A stretch of DNA of 35,230 nucleotides from JABMMZ01 sp044368575. Its GTDB lineage: Bacteria > Bacteroidota > Bacteroidia > NS11-12g > UBA955. A model generated the notes under the pieces. That model was not told the DNA's origin and made no database searches. It worked only from the letters and a program-made list of their open reading frames with translations. The position numbers and the translations under genes are program-made. The stretch covers positions 1-35,230 of the forward strand of contig JBIPPH010000020.1 in assembly GCA_044368575.1 (NCBI GenBank). Direction: 5' to 3'. Shown one piece after another: positions 6,717-14,747 of the stretch (its first letter is position 1; every line of letters starts with the position of its first letter).

Positions 6717-8819
6717 ATGAGCCGTTCATTTTTGAGTACCCCCATAGAATATTTAAAAGGCGTTGGGCCTCAGAAAGCTGATTTGTTGAAATTGGAATTG
6801 AAGGTGTTTACTTACCAAGATCTGATTGAATTATTTCCTTTTAGGTACATCGATAAGTCTGTTGTTCAATCTATAAAGCAACTCAATTTCACTAGTCAAA
6901 ATGTGCAATTAAGGGGTCAATTAACCAGTATACAAGTATTAGGTGAAGGCAGATCTAAGCGGCTTAAAGCCATTTTAACAGATGCAAGTGGTAGTATAGA
7001 ATTGGTGTGGTTTAACCATTTTCAATGGTTGCATAAAGTCATTAAACCTGACGCCTATTACACCGTTTATGGAAGAGTAAATTCGTTTAATGGTAGTTTA
7101 TCGATTAATCACCCTGAGATTAAATTGTACGAAGCTAAAGATGAAGTTAAAGGCTTAAAATTTGAACCAGTTTATCCCTTGACTGAAAAATTAAAAGCGC
7201 GGTTTATGGACTCCAAATGGTTGAATCAATTGATTGTGCAAATAATGACCCATCCTGAGTTTCATTATCCGGAGTACATTCCCATATCGGTTTTAAAGCC
7301 ACTCAAATATCCTAGTCGTCAACAAGCCATTCAAAGTATGCACTTTCCAAAGAATGAAGCCGAAGTTGAATGGGCCAAAAAACGCATCAAGTTTGAGGAA
7401 ATGTTTGCTTTGGCCATGCGTACAGAAAAAATGAAAGCCATCAGAATGATGACCCAAAAAGGCTATTCTTTGCCTAAAACGGGAGAATTGATTCATGGTT
7501 TTTACCACAAGCATTTGGACTTCGAATTAACCAATGCTCAGAAACGCGTGATCAAAGAAATTCGTTCAGATTTGATTAAACCATTCCCCATGAATCGTTT
7601 GCTTCAAGGGGATGTTGGAAGCGGTAAAACCATAGTGGCTCTGTTTTGCATGTTGATGTGTGTAGATAATGGTATGCAGGCCTGTTTAATGGCCCCGACT
7701 GAAATTTTAGCGACCCAACACTTTATTAGTATATCAGATCAATTGAGTGATTTGCCGATACGCCTTGAGTTGTTAACCGGATCAACCTCTAAAAGCAAAC
7801 GTATAGCCATATTAAATGATTTAAAATCTGGCGCCATACAAGTGCTAATAGGGACGCATGCTTTGATTGAAGAAGATGTTCATTTTAAACAATTGGCTTT
7901 AGCTATAATTGATGAACAACACCGATTTGGAGTGGCTCAAAGGGCAGGCTTATGGAAGAAATATCCGGTGCAACCGCATGTATTGGTTATGACTGCCACA
8001 CCTATTCCAAGAACATTGGCCATGACCATACACGGTGAGTTAGACGTGTCAGTTATTGATGAATTGCCCAAAGATAGAAAACCCATCAAAACCCTTCACA
8101 AACAAGAAAAAAATCGCAGTCAAGTGATGGCTTTCTTGGATCAAGAAATCAAAAAGGGGCGTCAAGTGTATATAGTCTATCCATTAATTGAGGAATCAGG
8201 AAAACTCAACTTGAATGATTTAATGACCGGCTATGATATAGTCTGCAACTTTTTCCCAGTGCCCAAATACCAAATCAGTATTCTGCATGGTAAAATGAAA
8301 TCAGAGACCAAAGCGCTCGAAATGAAACGCTTTAAAGACGGTATTACTCAAATATTGATTTCTACTACTGTTATTGAGGTGGGGGTGAATGTACCAAATG
8401 CTTCGGTAATGTTAATTGAAGATGCCAATCGTTTTGGATTGTCTCAATTGCATCAATTAAGAGGTAGAGTAGGACGAGGGGCAGAACAAAGTTATTGCAT
8501 ATTAATGACTAAAGATGATTTGAATCCGAATGCTAAAAGACGCATTGACACCATGTGCGCAAGCAATAATGGGTTTGATATCGCTCAAGTAGATTTAGAA
8601 TTAAGAGGCCCAGGCGATATGTTAGGTACCAGACAAAGTGGTTTACCCGAATTTAAATTACTCGATTTAGCTTCAGATGATGAAGTAATTGATTTGGCCA
8701 AGCGAGCAGCTGCTTATGTTTTAGGGCTTGATCCTTTGTTGCAAAGCGCTGATAACGCAGGTCTTTTAAACTATTTAAAAGTCAAGCAAAAAGATGATTT
8801 CTGGGGACAGGTTAGCTAA
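6717..8819 (+). CDS. recG: ATP-dependent DNA helicase RecG
   Basis: RecG remodels stalled replication forks and branch-migrates Holliday junctions. At 700 residues it has the family's full length. The N-terminal wedge/OB domain is seen in IEYLKGVGPQKADLL and LRGQLTSIQVLGEG. The helicase core has Walker A GDVGSGKT (about 298-305), LMAPTEILATQH, the Walker B/DExH motif DEQHRFG (about 399), MTATPIPRTLA, and motifs V/VI ISTTVIEVGVNVPNA and QLHQLRGRVGRG. The C-terminal ELRGPGDMLGTRQSGLPEF is RecG-typical. It diverges from the lipoprotein gene and is followed after 62 nt by nusB, which has its own candidate promoter. The frame is intact. Confidence 0.97.
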   Translation: MSRSFLSTPIEYLKGVGPQKADLLKLELKVFTYQDLIELFPFRYIDKSVVQSIKQLNFTSQNVQLRGQLTSIQVLGEGRSKRLKAILTDASGSIELVWFNHFQWLHKVIKPDAYYTVYGRVNSFNGSLSINHPEIKLYEAKDEVKGLKFEPVYPLTEKLKARFMDSKWLNQLIVQIMTHPEFHYPEYIPISVLKPLKYPSRQQAIQSMHFPKNEAEVEWAKKRIKFEEMFALAMRTEKMKAIRMMTQKGYSLPKTGELIHGFYHKHLDFELTNAQKRVIKEIRSDLIKPFPMNRLLQGDVGSGKTIVALFCMLMCVDNGMQACLMAPTEILATQHFISISDQLSDLPIRLELLTGSTSKSKRIAILNDLKSGAIQVLIGTHALIEEDVHFKQLALAIIDEQHRFGVAQRAGLWKKYPVQPHVLVMTATPIPRTLAMTIHGELDVSVIDELPKDRKPIKTLHKQEKNRSQVMAFLDQEIKKGRQVYIVYPLIEESGKLNLNDLMTGYDIVCNFFPVPKYQISILHGKMKSETKALEMKRFKDGITQILISTTVIEVGVNVPNASVMLIEDANRFGLSQLHQLRGRVGRGAEQSYCILMTKDDLNPNAKRRIDTMCASNNGFDIAQVDLELRGPGDMLGTRQSGLPEFKLLDLASDDEVIDLAKRAAAYVLGLDPLLQSADNAGLLNYLKVKQKDDFWGQVS

Positions 8820-8853
8820 TGCGTTAAATATTTTCGAATCTGAATTTAAATCT

Positions 8854-8861
8854 TATCTTTG
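8854..8861 (+). promoter_or_regulatory. Candidate promoter of nusB
   Basis: TATCTTTG matches TAnnTTTG. TTCG at 8833-8836, 17 nt upstream, is a one-mismatch -33. The ATG is 20 nt downstream. Confidence 0.42.
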
Positions 8862-8881
8862 CGACCCAATTACGTTCATAC

Positions 8882-9826
8882 ATGTTATCGCGAAGGAATA
8901 TTCGTATCAAGGTGCTTCAGAATTTATATGCCTATAAACAGCAAGAAGCACAATCCATCCCTGTTTTTCAAAAGGCTCTAGAGCATCAATTCAAAACATT
9001 TTACCAATTTTACTATTTCAATCTCTTATTCCTAGACGATTTCAATCAGTTCTTGGAAAGTGAGCGTTCAATAGAATCAGAAAAATACTTCCCCAATAAA
9101 CAAGTCATTCGCAATACTCAGTTCTTAGACCGTTTGTCTTTTTATCAAACCATGGTTAAGGACCCTGATTTTGAACAATTCACAGCTAAATTGTCATTTG
9201 ATTGGAAAAAGTATGGTGAATTATTCAATCGCCTTTTCATTGATTTGGTTCAATACGATTTCTTCATCGATTATTCGGTATTTGATGAGCCAACCCCTGA
9301 AATTCAAAAAGCATTTTTAACCAATTTGTATGAATTCTTATTCAATGAGTTTGATTTGTTTTCTCAAAATATGGAAGACGAATACATTTGTTGGGATGAT
9401 GATTCAGCAGATGTGTTAAAGGCTATTGTGTCAACAGTGAATCAATTTTACGATCAAAAGAAATTCAAAATAGAAGGCATACAATCCAAACAGAAAGAGG
9501 ATATTCAATTTGGTTTAGATTTATTTGAAAAAGCCATAGTGAACCAAAGTTTGTTGGATGAGCTAATTCATGAAAATACATCTAATTGGGATGCCGAGCG
9601 ATTAACCATTAATGATGTCATTATGTTGAGAATGGCCCTAGTCGAGTTTATGTACTTTGAAACCATTCCACCTAAAGTGACCATTAATGAATACCTTGAT
9701 ATCGCTAAAGCATATTCAACACCAAAGAGTCATTTGTTCTTGAATGGTGTACTCGATAAGATTCGAATCACCTTGACTCAATCTGGTCAAATAAATAAGA
9801 CCGGAAGAGGTTTGAAAAACGAATAA
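8882..9826 (+). CDS. nusB: Transcription antitermination factor NusB, long Bacteroidota form
   Basis: NusB with S10 binds boxA RNA and promotes antitermination, chiefly on rRNA operons. The N-terminus MLSRRNIRIKVLQNLYAY is the conserved NusB start. The C-terminal half carries the canonical region: NWDAERLTINDVIMLRMALVEF (split across the motif) and PPKVTINEYLDIAKAYSTPKS, then FLNGVLDKI. At 314 residues it is about twice the length of enterobacterial NusB. The extra material (about residues 30-200) is aromatic- and acidic-rich (FYQFYYFNLLFLDDF, EYICWDDDSADVL). Such long forms are common in Bacteroidota, and the role of the insert is unknown to me. It heads a cluster with DUF1573, yajC and coaE. 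Confidence 0.93.
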   Translation: MLSRRNIRIKVLQNLYAYKQQEAQSIPVFQKALEHQFKTFYQFYYFNLLFLDDFNQFLESERSIESEKYFPNKQVIRNTQFLDRLSFYQTMVKDPDFEQFTAKLSFDWKKYGELFNRLFIDLVQYDFFIDYSVFDEPTPEIQKAFLTNLYEFLFNEFDLFSQNMEDEYICWDDDSADVLKAIVSTVNQFYDQKKFKIEGIQSKQKEDIQFGLDLFEKAIVNQSLLDELIHENTSNWDAERLTINDVIMLRMALVEFMYFETIPPKVTINEYLDIAKAYSTPKSHLFLNGVLDKIRITLTQSGQINKTGRGLKNE

Positions 9827-9840
9827 TTCCACTAAATTTG
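9811..9840 (+). promoter_or_regulatory. Promoter of the DUF1573-yajC-coaE group
   Basis: TTTG (9811-9814), 18-nt spacer, TAAATTTG (9833-9840): a full match to the Bacteroidota consensus. The -33 lies inside the end of nusB. The ATG follows 9 nt after the -7 element, implying a very short leader. An in-frame TTG at 9838 is part of this element and so is unlikely to be the start. Confidence 0.6.
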
Positions 9841-9849
9841 TTTAAGCAT

Positions 9850-10320
9850 ATGAAACAGTACTACTTCATCTTAGGCCTTTCTGTTTTGGCTTTATCAGCT
9901 TGCCAAAACAAAGCTTCAGAGCAATCTCAAAGCAATGATGTTGCGACTGAACAAGTTAATAATCCTGCCACAGCAGATAACCCCACAGCAGTGACTTCTG
10001 AGTACGCTGTCATGAGTTTTAAAACAAAAGAACACGATTTCGGTGACATCATCGAAAATCAAAAAGTAGAAACCACTTACGAGTTTGTTAATACAGGTAA
10101 GGTTGATTTATTGATCAATGACTGTAAAGCAGCTTGTGGTTGTACAGTGCCTGATTGGCCTAAAACACCCATTAAACCAGGTGGAGCAGGTGTAATCAAA
10201 GTCGTTTTTGATAGTGCTGGAAAATCTGGTATGAATACCAAAATAGTAACTGTTGTCGCCAATATTCAAGAAGGCACTACTGAATTGAAATTTACCGCCA
10301 ATGTGCGCCCAATCAAATAA
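9850..10320 (+). CDS. DUF1573 lipoprotein
   Basis: A 156-residue exported lipoprotein. MKQYYFILGLSVLALSAC is a type II signal with lipobox LSAC. A Ser/Asn/Ala-rich linker follows, then one DUF1573 domain (about residues 57-153): FKTKEHDFGDIIENQKVETT, then FVNTGKVDLLI, CKAACGCTVPDWP, and PIKPGGAGVIKVVFDSAGKSG. The FGDI opening, CGCT and the GG...F pattern are hallmarks of this Ig-like family. Its molecular role is not established. It lies between nusB and yajC, 6 nt before yajC, which is a recurrent neighbourhood in Bacteroidota, so it is probably co-expressed with yajC and coaE. Confidence 0.9.
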   Translation: MKQYYFILGLSVLALSACQNKASEQSQSNDVATEQVNNPATADNPTAVTSEYAVMSFKTKEHDFGDIIENQKVETTYEFVNTGKVDLLINDCKAACGCTVPDWPKTPIKPGGAGVIKVVFDSAGKSGMNTKIVTVVANIQEGTTELKFTANVRPIK

Positions 10321-10326
10321 TCAAAT

Positions 10327-10647
10327 ATGAATACTTTAATAATTTTACAAGCTCAAGCCCAAGGCGGATCAAGTAGTTTCTTGATCATGATGGGATTAAT
10401 GTTGGTGGTCATGTACCTGTTTATGATCCGTCCTCAACAAAAGAAAATGAAAGCGCACAAACAATTTATTGAAAACATTGCCAAAGGTGACTCAGTTGTT
10501 ACCACTGGCGGTATTCACGGTAAAGTAGTGGGTTTGAATGAAGGTTCAACCATAGTGATTGAATCAGAAGGTACTCGTTTGAAAATCGAGAAGTCTTCAA
10601 TTTCTAACGAAATGAGCGCTGCTGTTAATGCAGCCAACAAGGCATAA
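10327..10647 (+). CDS. yajC: Preprotein translocase subunit YajC
   Basis: YajC is a small single-span inner-membrane partner of the SecDF complex. This 106-residue protein has one hydrophobic helix (FLIMMGLMLVVMYLFMI, about residues 18-34) immediately followed by the diagnostic RPQQKKMKAHKQF. The soluble domain then contains GDSVVTTGGIHGKVVGL. Length and layout are typical. The start is 6 nt after the DUF1573 stop, and coaE begins 1 nt after the yajC stop, so the three form an operon. Confidence 0.96.
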   Translation: MNTLIILQAQAQGGSSSFLIMMGLMLVVMYLFMIRPQQKKMKAHKQFIENIAKGDSVVTTGGIHGKVVGLNEGSTIVIESEGTRLKIEKSSISNEMSAAVNAANKA

Positions 10648-10648
10648 T

Positions 10649-11254
10649 ATGCTTAAAATTGGCATCACCGGAGGCATTGGAAGTGGTAAAACATTGGTTT
10701 GCCAAATCTTTGCTCAATTGGGTGTGCCAGTCTATAATGCAGATGATGCAGCTAAGCAATTGGTGCAAAATAATGCACAATTAAAAGCTGAAATCACAGA
10801 GGCATTTGGCCCCGATGCATTTATAAACGGTCAATACAATAGAGGCTACATAGCCTCTATTGTGTTTTCTGACCCTGAGCGTTTGAATCAACTAAACGCC
10901 ATAATCCATCCTTATGTTTTTGCTGATTGGCAAGCATTTGTAAATCAAAATCAAGCCTATCCATACGTTATCAAAGAGGCTGCCATAATGCTTGAAACCG
11001 ACAGCCGTTTAACAGTTGATAAAATTGTATTGGTATATGCACCATTAGAATTAAGGTTAGCAAGGTTACAAAACAGAGAAGGTTTTAATATGGAAGATAC
11101 GCTCAAACGCATAGCCAATCAAATGAGCGAAGAAGATAAAATGAAATTATGCCATTATGTAATTCACAATGATGGTGAACAAGCCTTAATCGAGCAGATT
11201 AGGGAGTTGCACGCACAGTTTATTGCACTTTCAAAGCATTCAAATACAATTTAA
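10649..11254 (+). CDS. coaE: Dephospho-CoA kinase
   Basis: CoaE phosphorylates dephospho-CoA in the last step of CoA synthesis. The 201-residue protein opens MLKIGITGGIGSGKT, a P-loop at its expected place. It continues with GVPVYNADDAAKQL (substrate-binding Asp-Ala-Asp region), NAIIHPYVFADW and the lid-region LARLQNREGF. I chose the ATG 1 nt after the yajC stop; an in-frame ATG seven codons earlier would overlap yajC and adds a non-homologous MQPTRHN. The last 35 nt overlap the convergent pdxJ. A perfect 28-nt hairpin lies inside the coding sequence at QYNRGYIASIV; the frame is unaffected. Confidence 0.96.
   Translation: MLKIGITGGIGSGKTLVCQIFAQLGVPVYNADDAAKQLVQNNAQLKAEITEAFGPDAFINGQYNRGYIASIVFSDPERLNQLNAIIHPYVFADWQAFVNQNQAYPYVIKEAAIMLETDSRLTVDKIVLVYAPLELRLARLQNREGFNMEDTLKRIANQMSEEDKMKLCHYVIHNDGEQALIEQIRELHAQFIALSKHSNTI
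10836..10863. repeat. Perfect 13-bp inverted repeat inside coaE
   Basis: ACAATAGAGGCTA and TAGCCTCTATTGT are exact reverse complements separated by only CA. In RNA this gives a long stem with a small loop, followed by GTTTTCT. It lies about 190 nt into the coaE reading frame. It is the longest perfect hairpin I found in any coding sequence here. Confidence 0.85.
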
Positions 11255-11954
11255 CTGTATTGCTCATGCCGTATTCAAGGGCATCACAAATGAGCGCATG
11301 GCCTATACTCACTTCTAATAAACCAGGCACATGGCTGGCAAAAAAATGCAAGTTGTGTAAATCTAAATCATGCCCGGCATTTATTCCCAAACCCAATTCA
11401 TGGGCTTTTTTTGCGGTTTCAATATAAGGCGCGATGGCTTGATGGGCGTTTTTGTGATAAGCGCAGGCAAATGCTTCTGTATACAATTCAATTCTATCGC
11501 AGCCCACTTTTACAGCAGAATCAAGCATAGAGGGGTCGGGGTTAAGAAATATACTGGTTCTTATGCCCTTAGATTTAAATGTTTGAATAACCTCTGTTAA
11601 GAATTCAGCATTGGAGATAGTATCCCAACCCGCATTGCTGGTTAGAACATCTGGTGGGTCTGGAACTAAAGTGACTTGAGCCGGTTGTATAGCTAAAACC
11701 ATTTGTATAAAATCATCACTAGGGTAACCCTCGATGTTGAATTCAGTGCTTAAAATATCCTTGAGTGCATATACATCGCTAAAACGAATATGCCTTTGGT
11801 CTGGCCTTGGATGCACTGTGATACCATGTGCACCATAAGATTCGATTTTCTTAGCCATAAGCAAGATGTCAGGATTGTTGCCGCCCCTAGCATTTCTGAT
11901 GGTGGCCAGTTTATTGATGTTTACGCTTAATTTGGTTTGGTTTAAAATGCCCAT
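11220..11954 (-). CDS. pdxJ: Pyridoxine 5'-phosphate synthase
   Basis: PdxJ condenses 3-amino-2-oxopropyl phosphate with 1-deoxyxylulose 5-phosphate to make pyridoxine 5'-phosphate (DXP-dependent B6 pathway). The 244-residue TIM-barrel has the family N-terminus LSVNINKLATIRNARGG and the phosphate/substrate motif GITVHPRPDQRHIR. Further signatures are EFNIEGYPSDDF, VTLVPDPPD, VGCDRIELYTE, LGINAGHDLDLHNL and EVSIGHALI. Its start overlaps the end of the upstream outer-membrane protein gene by 13 nt, so it is probably the last gene of a three-gene unit. Its 3' end overlaps coaE on the other strand. PLP is the cofactor of SerC, encoded 14 kb away, but no direct link is implied. Confidence 0.96.
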   Translation of the reverse strand: MGILNQTKLSVNINKLATIRNARGGNNPDILLMAKKIESYGAHGITVHPRPDQRHIRFSDVYALKDILSTEFNIEGYPSDDFIQMVLAIQPAQVTLVPDPPDVLTSNAGWDTISNAEFLTEVIQTFKSKGIRTSIFLNPDPSMLDSAVKVGCDRIELYTEAFACAYHKNAHQAIAPYIETAKKAHELGLGINAGHDLDLHNLHFFASHVPGLLEVSIGHALICDALEYGMSNTVKLYLNALKVQ

Positions 11955-13723
11955 TTAATGCCTGTGTTCAAAGTTGATTTGTAATTGCCAGTATAACTAT
12001 CAAGACCATTGCCAAAATCATGCGATTGAGCATAGCTTGTTGCTGCAAATCTAATCCAAATATTTAGATCTTTTAAGCATTTTGTATGCAGCATTACATA
12101 CCAGTGAAATCCTTTGTGGTAATAGCTGAATAAGGTTTGTTGGCCGGGGATATTATGCTCGTACAGGCTTAAACCAAGCGCTTGTTCGAAATTATTGAAA
12201 ACAGCCCCCATTAGATTCAATTGTAAATTTTTGTGACATTTAATTTGGACAGATTCAGAGACTATATAAGCTTTTAAATTAGAGTGATTGACTGTTTTAA
12301 TAAGGCATTGACTAATGAGTTTGATAGACTGATTATTGTGGGTCAGACTGAATTTCAGACTGTTCTTTTTTCCATGATTGGAGAGTCCAAAAAGATTGTC
12401 GTTTTTGCCCGAGAATACAATAGTCAATTTATCGGTTTTATTGGCTTGATAGTTTAATTGCAATTGATAATAATCGGCAAACTGTCCAATGGATGTTTGC
12501 TTTACAGTCTTGCCAACAGAAAATTGCGAATTGATTTGAATTTTTTTGCTTAAAGCCCATTGAGATAAAAAGTTGTATTCATTTTGAGCTTGCTCAAAAA
12601 CAGCATAATTAGATCGTAATGTATTTTGTGCGTCGATTTGATTGATGTGCCTAATGCTCCAGGCTATACTAAAGGGTTTCCCAAACGATCTTAGTGCGCC
12701 TATATAGAAATCTTTAGTGTTTTTAAGTAAGCTGATTTCTCCAAAACAATACCATGATTTTACAGTCGTTTTTACAGACAAACTGAGCTGGTCTTTCCAA
12801 TTACAATCCAATTGACATTTTCTAATTCGTGTTTGAATGCTTATGCCCCAAATTGCTTGCGAAGCCTTGAATTTAAGGTTGTATTCAGTGGCATTTCTGT
12901 ATAGGCAATTACCCAACTGTGATGAATTGGTTTTGTCTAACAAATAAAAACCATAAAAGCCCTGAATTCGACATTTACGGTCTTTAAATAGATTTATTCC
13001 TAGGCCTCTTATTGAACCATTTTCCGCAAAATCTGTTTTGGGTTTTAGTTCATTATTGTGCTGTATAATTTGAAAGTTTAAACTGTTGTAAAACGGTTTT
13101 TTGCTGCCTACAACAAGGCCTTGTCCAAATACAATATGCTGATCACCTAAGCAAAAGCTATAAGTTCGGTTTTTGAAAGTCATACAACCAAAACTACTGC
13201 TGTATTGCCAAGGCTCTCCTGGGTCTTTTTCTGATTGCAGATAACAACTGAATTGTTTGTAATGGTAACGAAAGTTGAATTGGTGTTTTTGATTGCTGCC
13301 CAAAAAGCGAGTGCTATCATTTGTATTAAACCCAGCGGTAGCTTGCAGTGGATAAGCGGAGCATACACTCAATATATTGGACTTAGATTTTTGAAATAAT
13401 ATAGGTTCAGATGCAATATAGAGGCTTAAACGTTTATAGTCAAGGTTTTGACAACCATTTATGCTTTGGAGCTCCTGTAGCATCATAAGTGGTCCATAAG
13501 TTTGGCAATGCCAATAAATGGCTTGGATCTGATCTTGTGAAAGTAATTCAGGGCATAAACTTTTGAGTCCTTCTAGATCATTCAATTCAATTTTAAGCGT
13601 GATGGGCGCATGGGTTTGATGTTCGCTCCACTCAGCTTCTGAAGTCAGTTCAGGGGTTTCTATTTGCGCCCAAATAACTGTTACATTCAATACCAAAAAA
13701 GAAGCTAATAGTCTAAAACACAT
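11942..13723 (-). CDS. Probable outer-membrane beta-barrel protein with N-terminal helix-hairpin-helix-like segment
   Basis: A 593-residue exported protein. A signal peptide (MCFRLLASFLVLNVTVIWAQ) is followed, at about residues 45-105, by a segment resembling ComEA-type helix-hairpin-helix repeats: IELNDLEGLKSL, then QAIYWHCQTYGPLMMLQELQSI, NGC and YKRLSLYI. The first hairpin lacks the usual GxG, so DNA binding is uncertain. The remaining 480 residues are alternating polar/aromatic strands, with GSIRGLGINLF and many short loops, ending in WAF, as in an outer-membrane barrel. The barrel holds unusually many cysteines. Proteins with this architecture are known in Bacteroidota, but I know of no assigned function. 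It overlaps its upstream partner by 11 nt and pdxJ by 13 nt. Confidence 0.78.
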   Translation of the reverse strand: MCFRLLASFLVLNVTVIWAQIETPELTSEAEWSEHQTHAPITLKIELNDLEGLKSLCPELLSQDQIQAIYWHCQTYGPLMMLQELQSINGCQNLDYKRLSLYIASEPILFQKSKSNILSVCSAYPLQATAGFNTNDSTRFLGSNQKHQFNFRYHYKQFSCYLQSEKDPGEPWQYSSSFGCMTFKNRTYSFCLGDQHIVFGQGLVVGSKKPFYNSLNFQIIQHNNELKPKTDFAENGSIRGLGINLFKDRKCRIQGFYGFYLLDKTNSSQLGNCLYRNATEYNLKFKASQAIWGISIQTRIRKCQLDCNWKDQLSLSVKTTVKSWYCFGEISLLKNTKDFYIGALRSFGKPFSIAWSIRHINQIDAQNTLRSNYAVFEQAQNEYNFLSQWALSKKIQINSQFSVGKTVKQTSIGQFADYYQLQLNYQANKTDKLTIVFSGKNDNLFGLSNHGKKNSLKFSLTHNNQSIKLISQCLIKTVNHSNLKAYIVSESVQIKCHKNLQLNLMGAVFNNFEQALGLSLYEHNIPGQQTLFSYYHKGFHWYVMLHTKCLKDLNIWIRFAATSYAQSHDFGNGLDSYTGNYKSTLNTGIKWAF

Positions 13724-14504
13724 AGCTCAATTGTGAATGGGTGCTTAATCCTAATTGCCAATGGTAAAGGCAGCCAATGCCCCAATTAATATGGTGTTTA
13801 AAATAGGATTTGACCGCTAATCCACTTTGTTGCAAGTTGTCTGAAATGCTAAATACCCATTCTTTACTACCTTGCTTAAGATACATGTGGCCCCCAAATT
13901 TGAGCTGGCCAAAAATAGAGTTAGAGAAATTAATTTGTAAGCTTAATTGTGAATGCACAGTCTTTTGCAAGGCCATTGAAATGACAGGTGAGATCCTTTG
14001 GGGTAATGTTTCATGAGGTAAAATTGGTATTTTTTCAATTAGTCCAATCCAAGTATAATGGCTATTGATTTGCCATTGGTAAGCTAAATTGATTGCGATT
14101 TTATATGCATTGAAATTATGCCACTGATTATGACTTCCTTTGATTTGTAAACCAATTAAAAAATGAGGCTTAAAAACAAGACCAAGGCCAGAACTTAATT
14201 GTATTTGCTTTAATTGTTGCACTTGATGATAGGACATGCCAAGTGCAAATGCGATTTTTTTATGGCTGTTAACGGCATTAACATTGATGTTGGATTGTGT
14301 TTGTAAACCATACCATTGATAGGTTTGTATACTTAAACTTTTAACTGGTTGATGCAATAAACAGCAGGGATTGTTATTGGCCAATTGAGCATCATGGTTG
14401 CAACAGTTTTGATGAGATGCAAAGGCAAATACACCTGATTCTATTGCAGGCAAAATTAGGGGTGTAATACACAGTGTTAGCGGAGCAATTGCCACCCATT
14501 TCAT
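13713..14504 (-). CDS. Probable outer-membrane protein, partner of the HhH-barrel protein
   Basis: This 263-residue protein has a hydrophobic N-terminus (KWVAIAPLTLCITPLILPAI) and then a short cysteine cluster (QNCCNH ... NPCCLLH, about residues 33-50). The rest has alternating beta-strand patterning rich in Gln, His, Ser and Tyr (SSGLGLVFKPHFLIGLQIKG; WGIGCLYHWQLGLSTH) and ends with Phe, which suggests a small outer-membrane barrel. I recognise no family. Its end overlaps the next gene by 11 nt, so the two barrel proteins are translationally coupled and probably work together. No strong promoter is visible; the start faces the long intergenic region before lon. Confidence 0.7.
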   Translation of the reverse strand: MKWVAIAPLTLCITPLILPAIESGVFAFASHQNCCNHDAQLANNNPCCLLHQPVKSLSIQTYQWYGLQTQSNINVNAVNSHKKIAFALGMSYHQVQQLKQIQLSSGLGLVFKPHFLIGLQIKGSHNQWHNFNAYKIAINLAYQWQINSHYTWIGLIEKIPILPHETLPQRISPVISMALQKTVHSQLSLQINFSNSIFGQLKFGGHMYLKQGSKEWVFSISDNLQQSGLAVKSYFKHHINWGIGCLYHWQLGLSTHSQLSYVF

Positions 14505-14696
14505 GTTTCAATTTTACACACTATACTGAGTTTGTATGTGATTGAATTCATAAGTGAACCAATTGCCAAATGATTGCATAAACAATGATGTTTTAATACA
14601 AAGGTGAATAGGATAAGTTGGACTAAATGCTATCATTATTTAGCCATGATTAAATCATTAAAATCAAGTTTAATGTCAAATAAATCAAGATTAAGC

Positions 14697-14713
14697 TTAT
14701 GCTGTTTGCATAA
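14697..14713. promoter_or_regulatory. Operator-like inverted repeat overlapping the lon -33
   Basis: TTATGC and GCATAA flank 5 nt (TGTTT) in a 17-bp dyad. The right part covers the TTTG proposed as the -33 element, so a bound protein would block or contact the polymerase there. The binding protein is unknown. Confidence 0.4.
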
Positions 14714-14735
14714 CTCAATAAATAATTGATATTTG
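14705..14735 (+). promoter_or_regulatory. Candidate promoter of lon
   Basis: TTTG (14705-14708), 19-nt spacer, GATATTTG (14728-14735): one mismatch from TAnnTTTG. It implies a leader of roughly 80 nt containing a hairpin and a Shine-Dalgarno. Confidence 0.45.
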
Positions 14736-14747
14736 CGTTACAGTTGT

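Noticed and set aside
9838..9849. TTG start for the DUF1573 lipoprotein
   Set aside because: It is inside the -7 element TAAATTTG; MKQYYF gives a clean lipoprotein signal.
10628..10648. Upstream ATG for coaE
   Set aside because: It overlaps yajC and adds residues before the conserved MLKIGITGG start.
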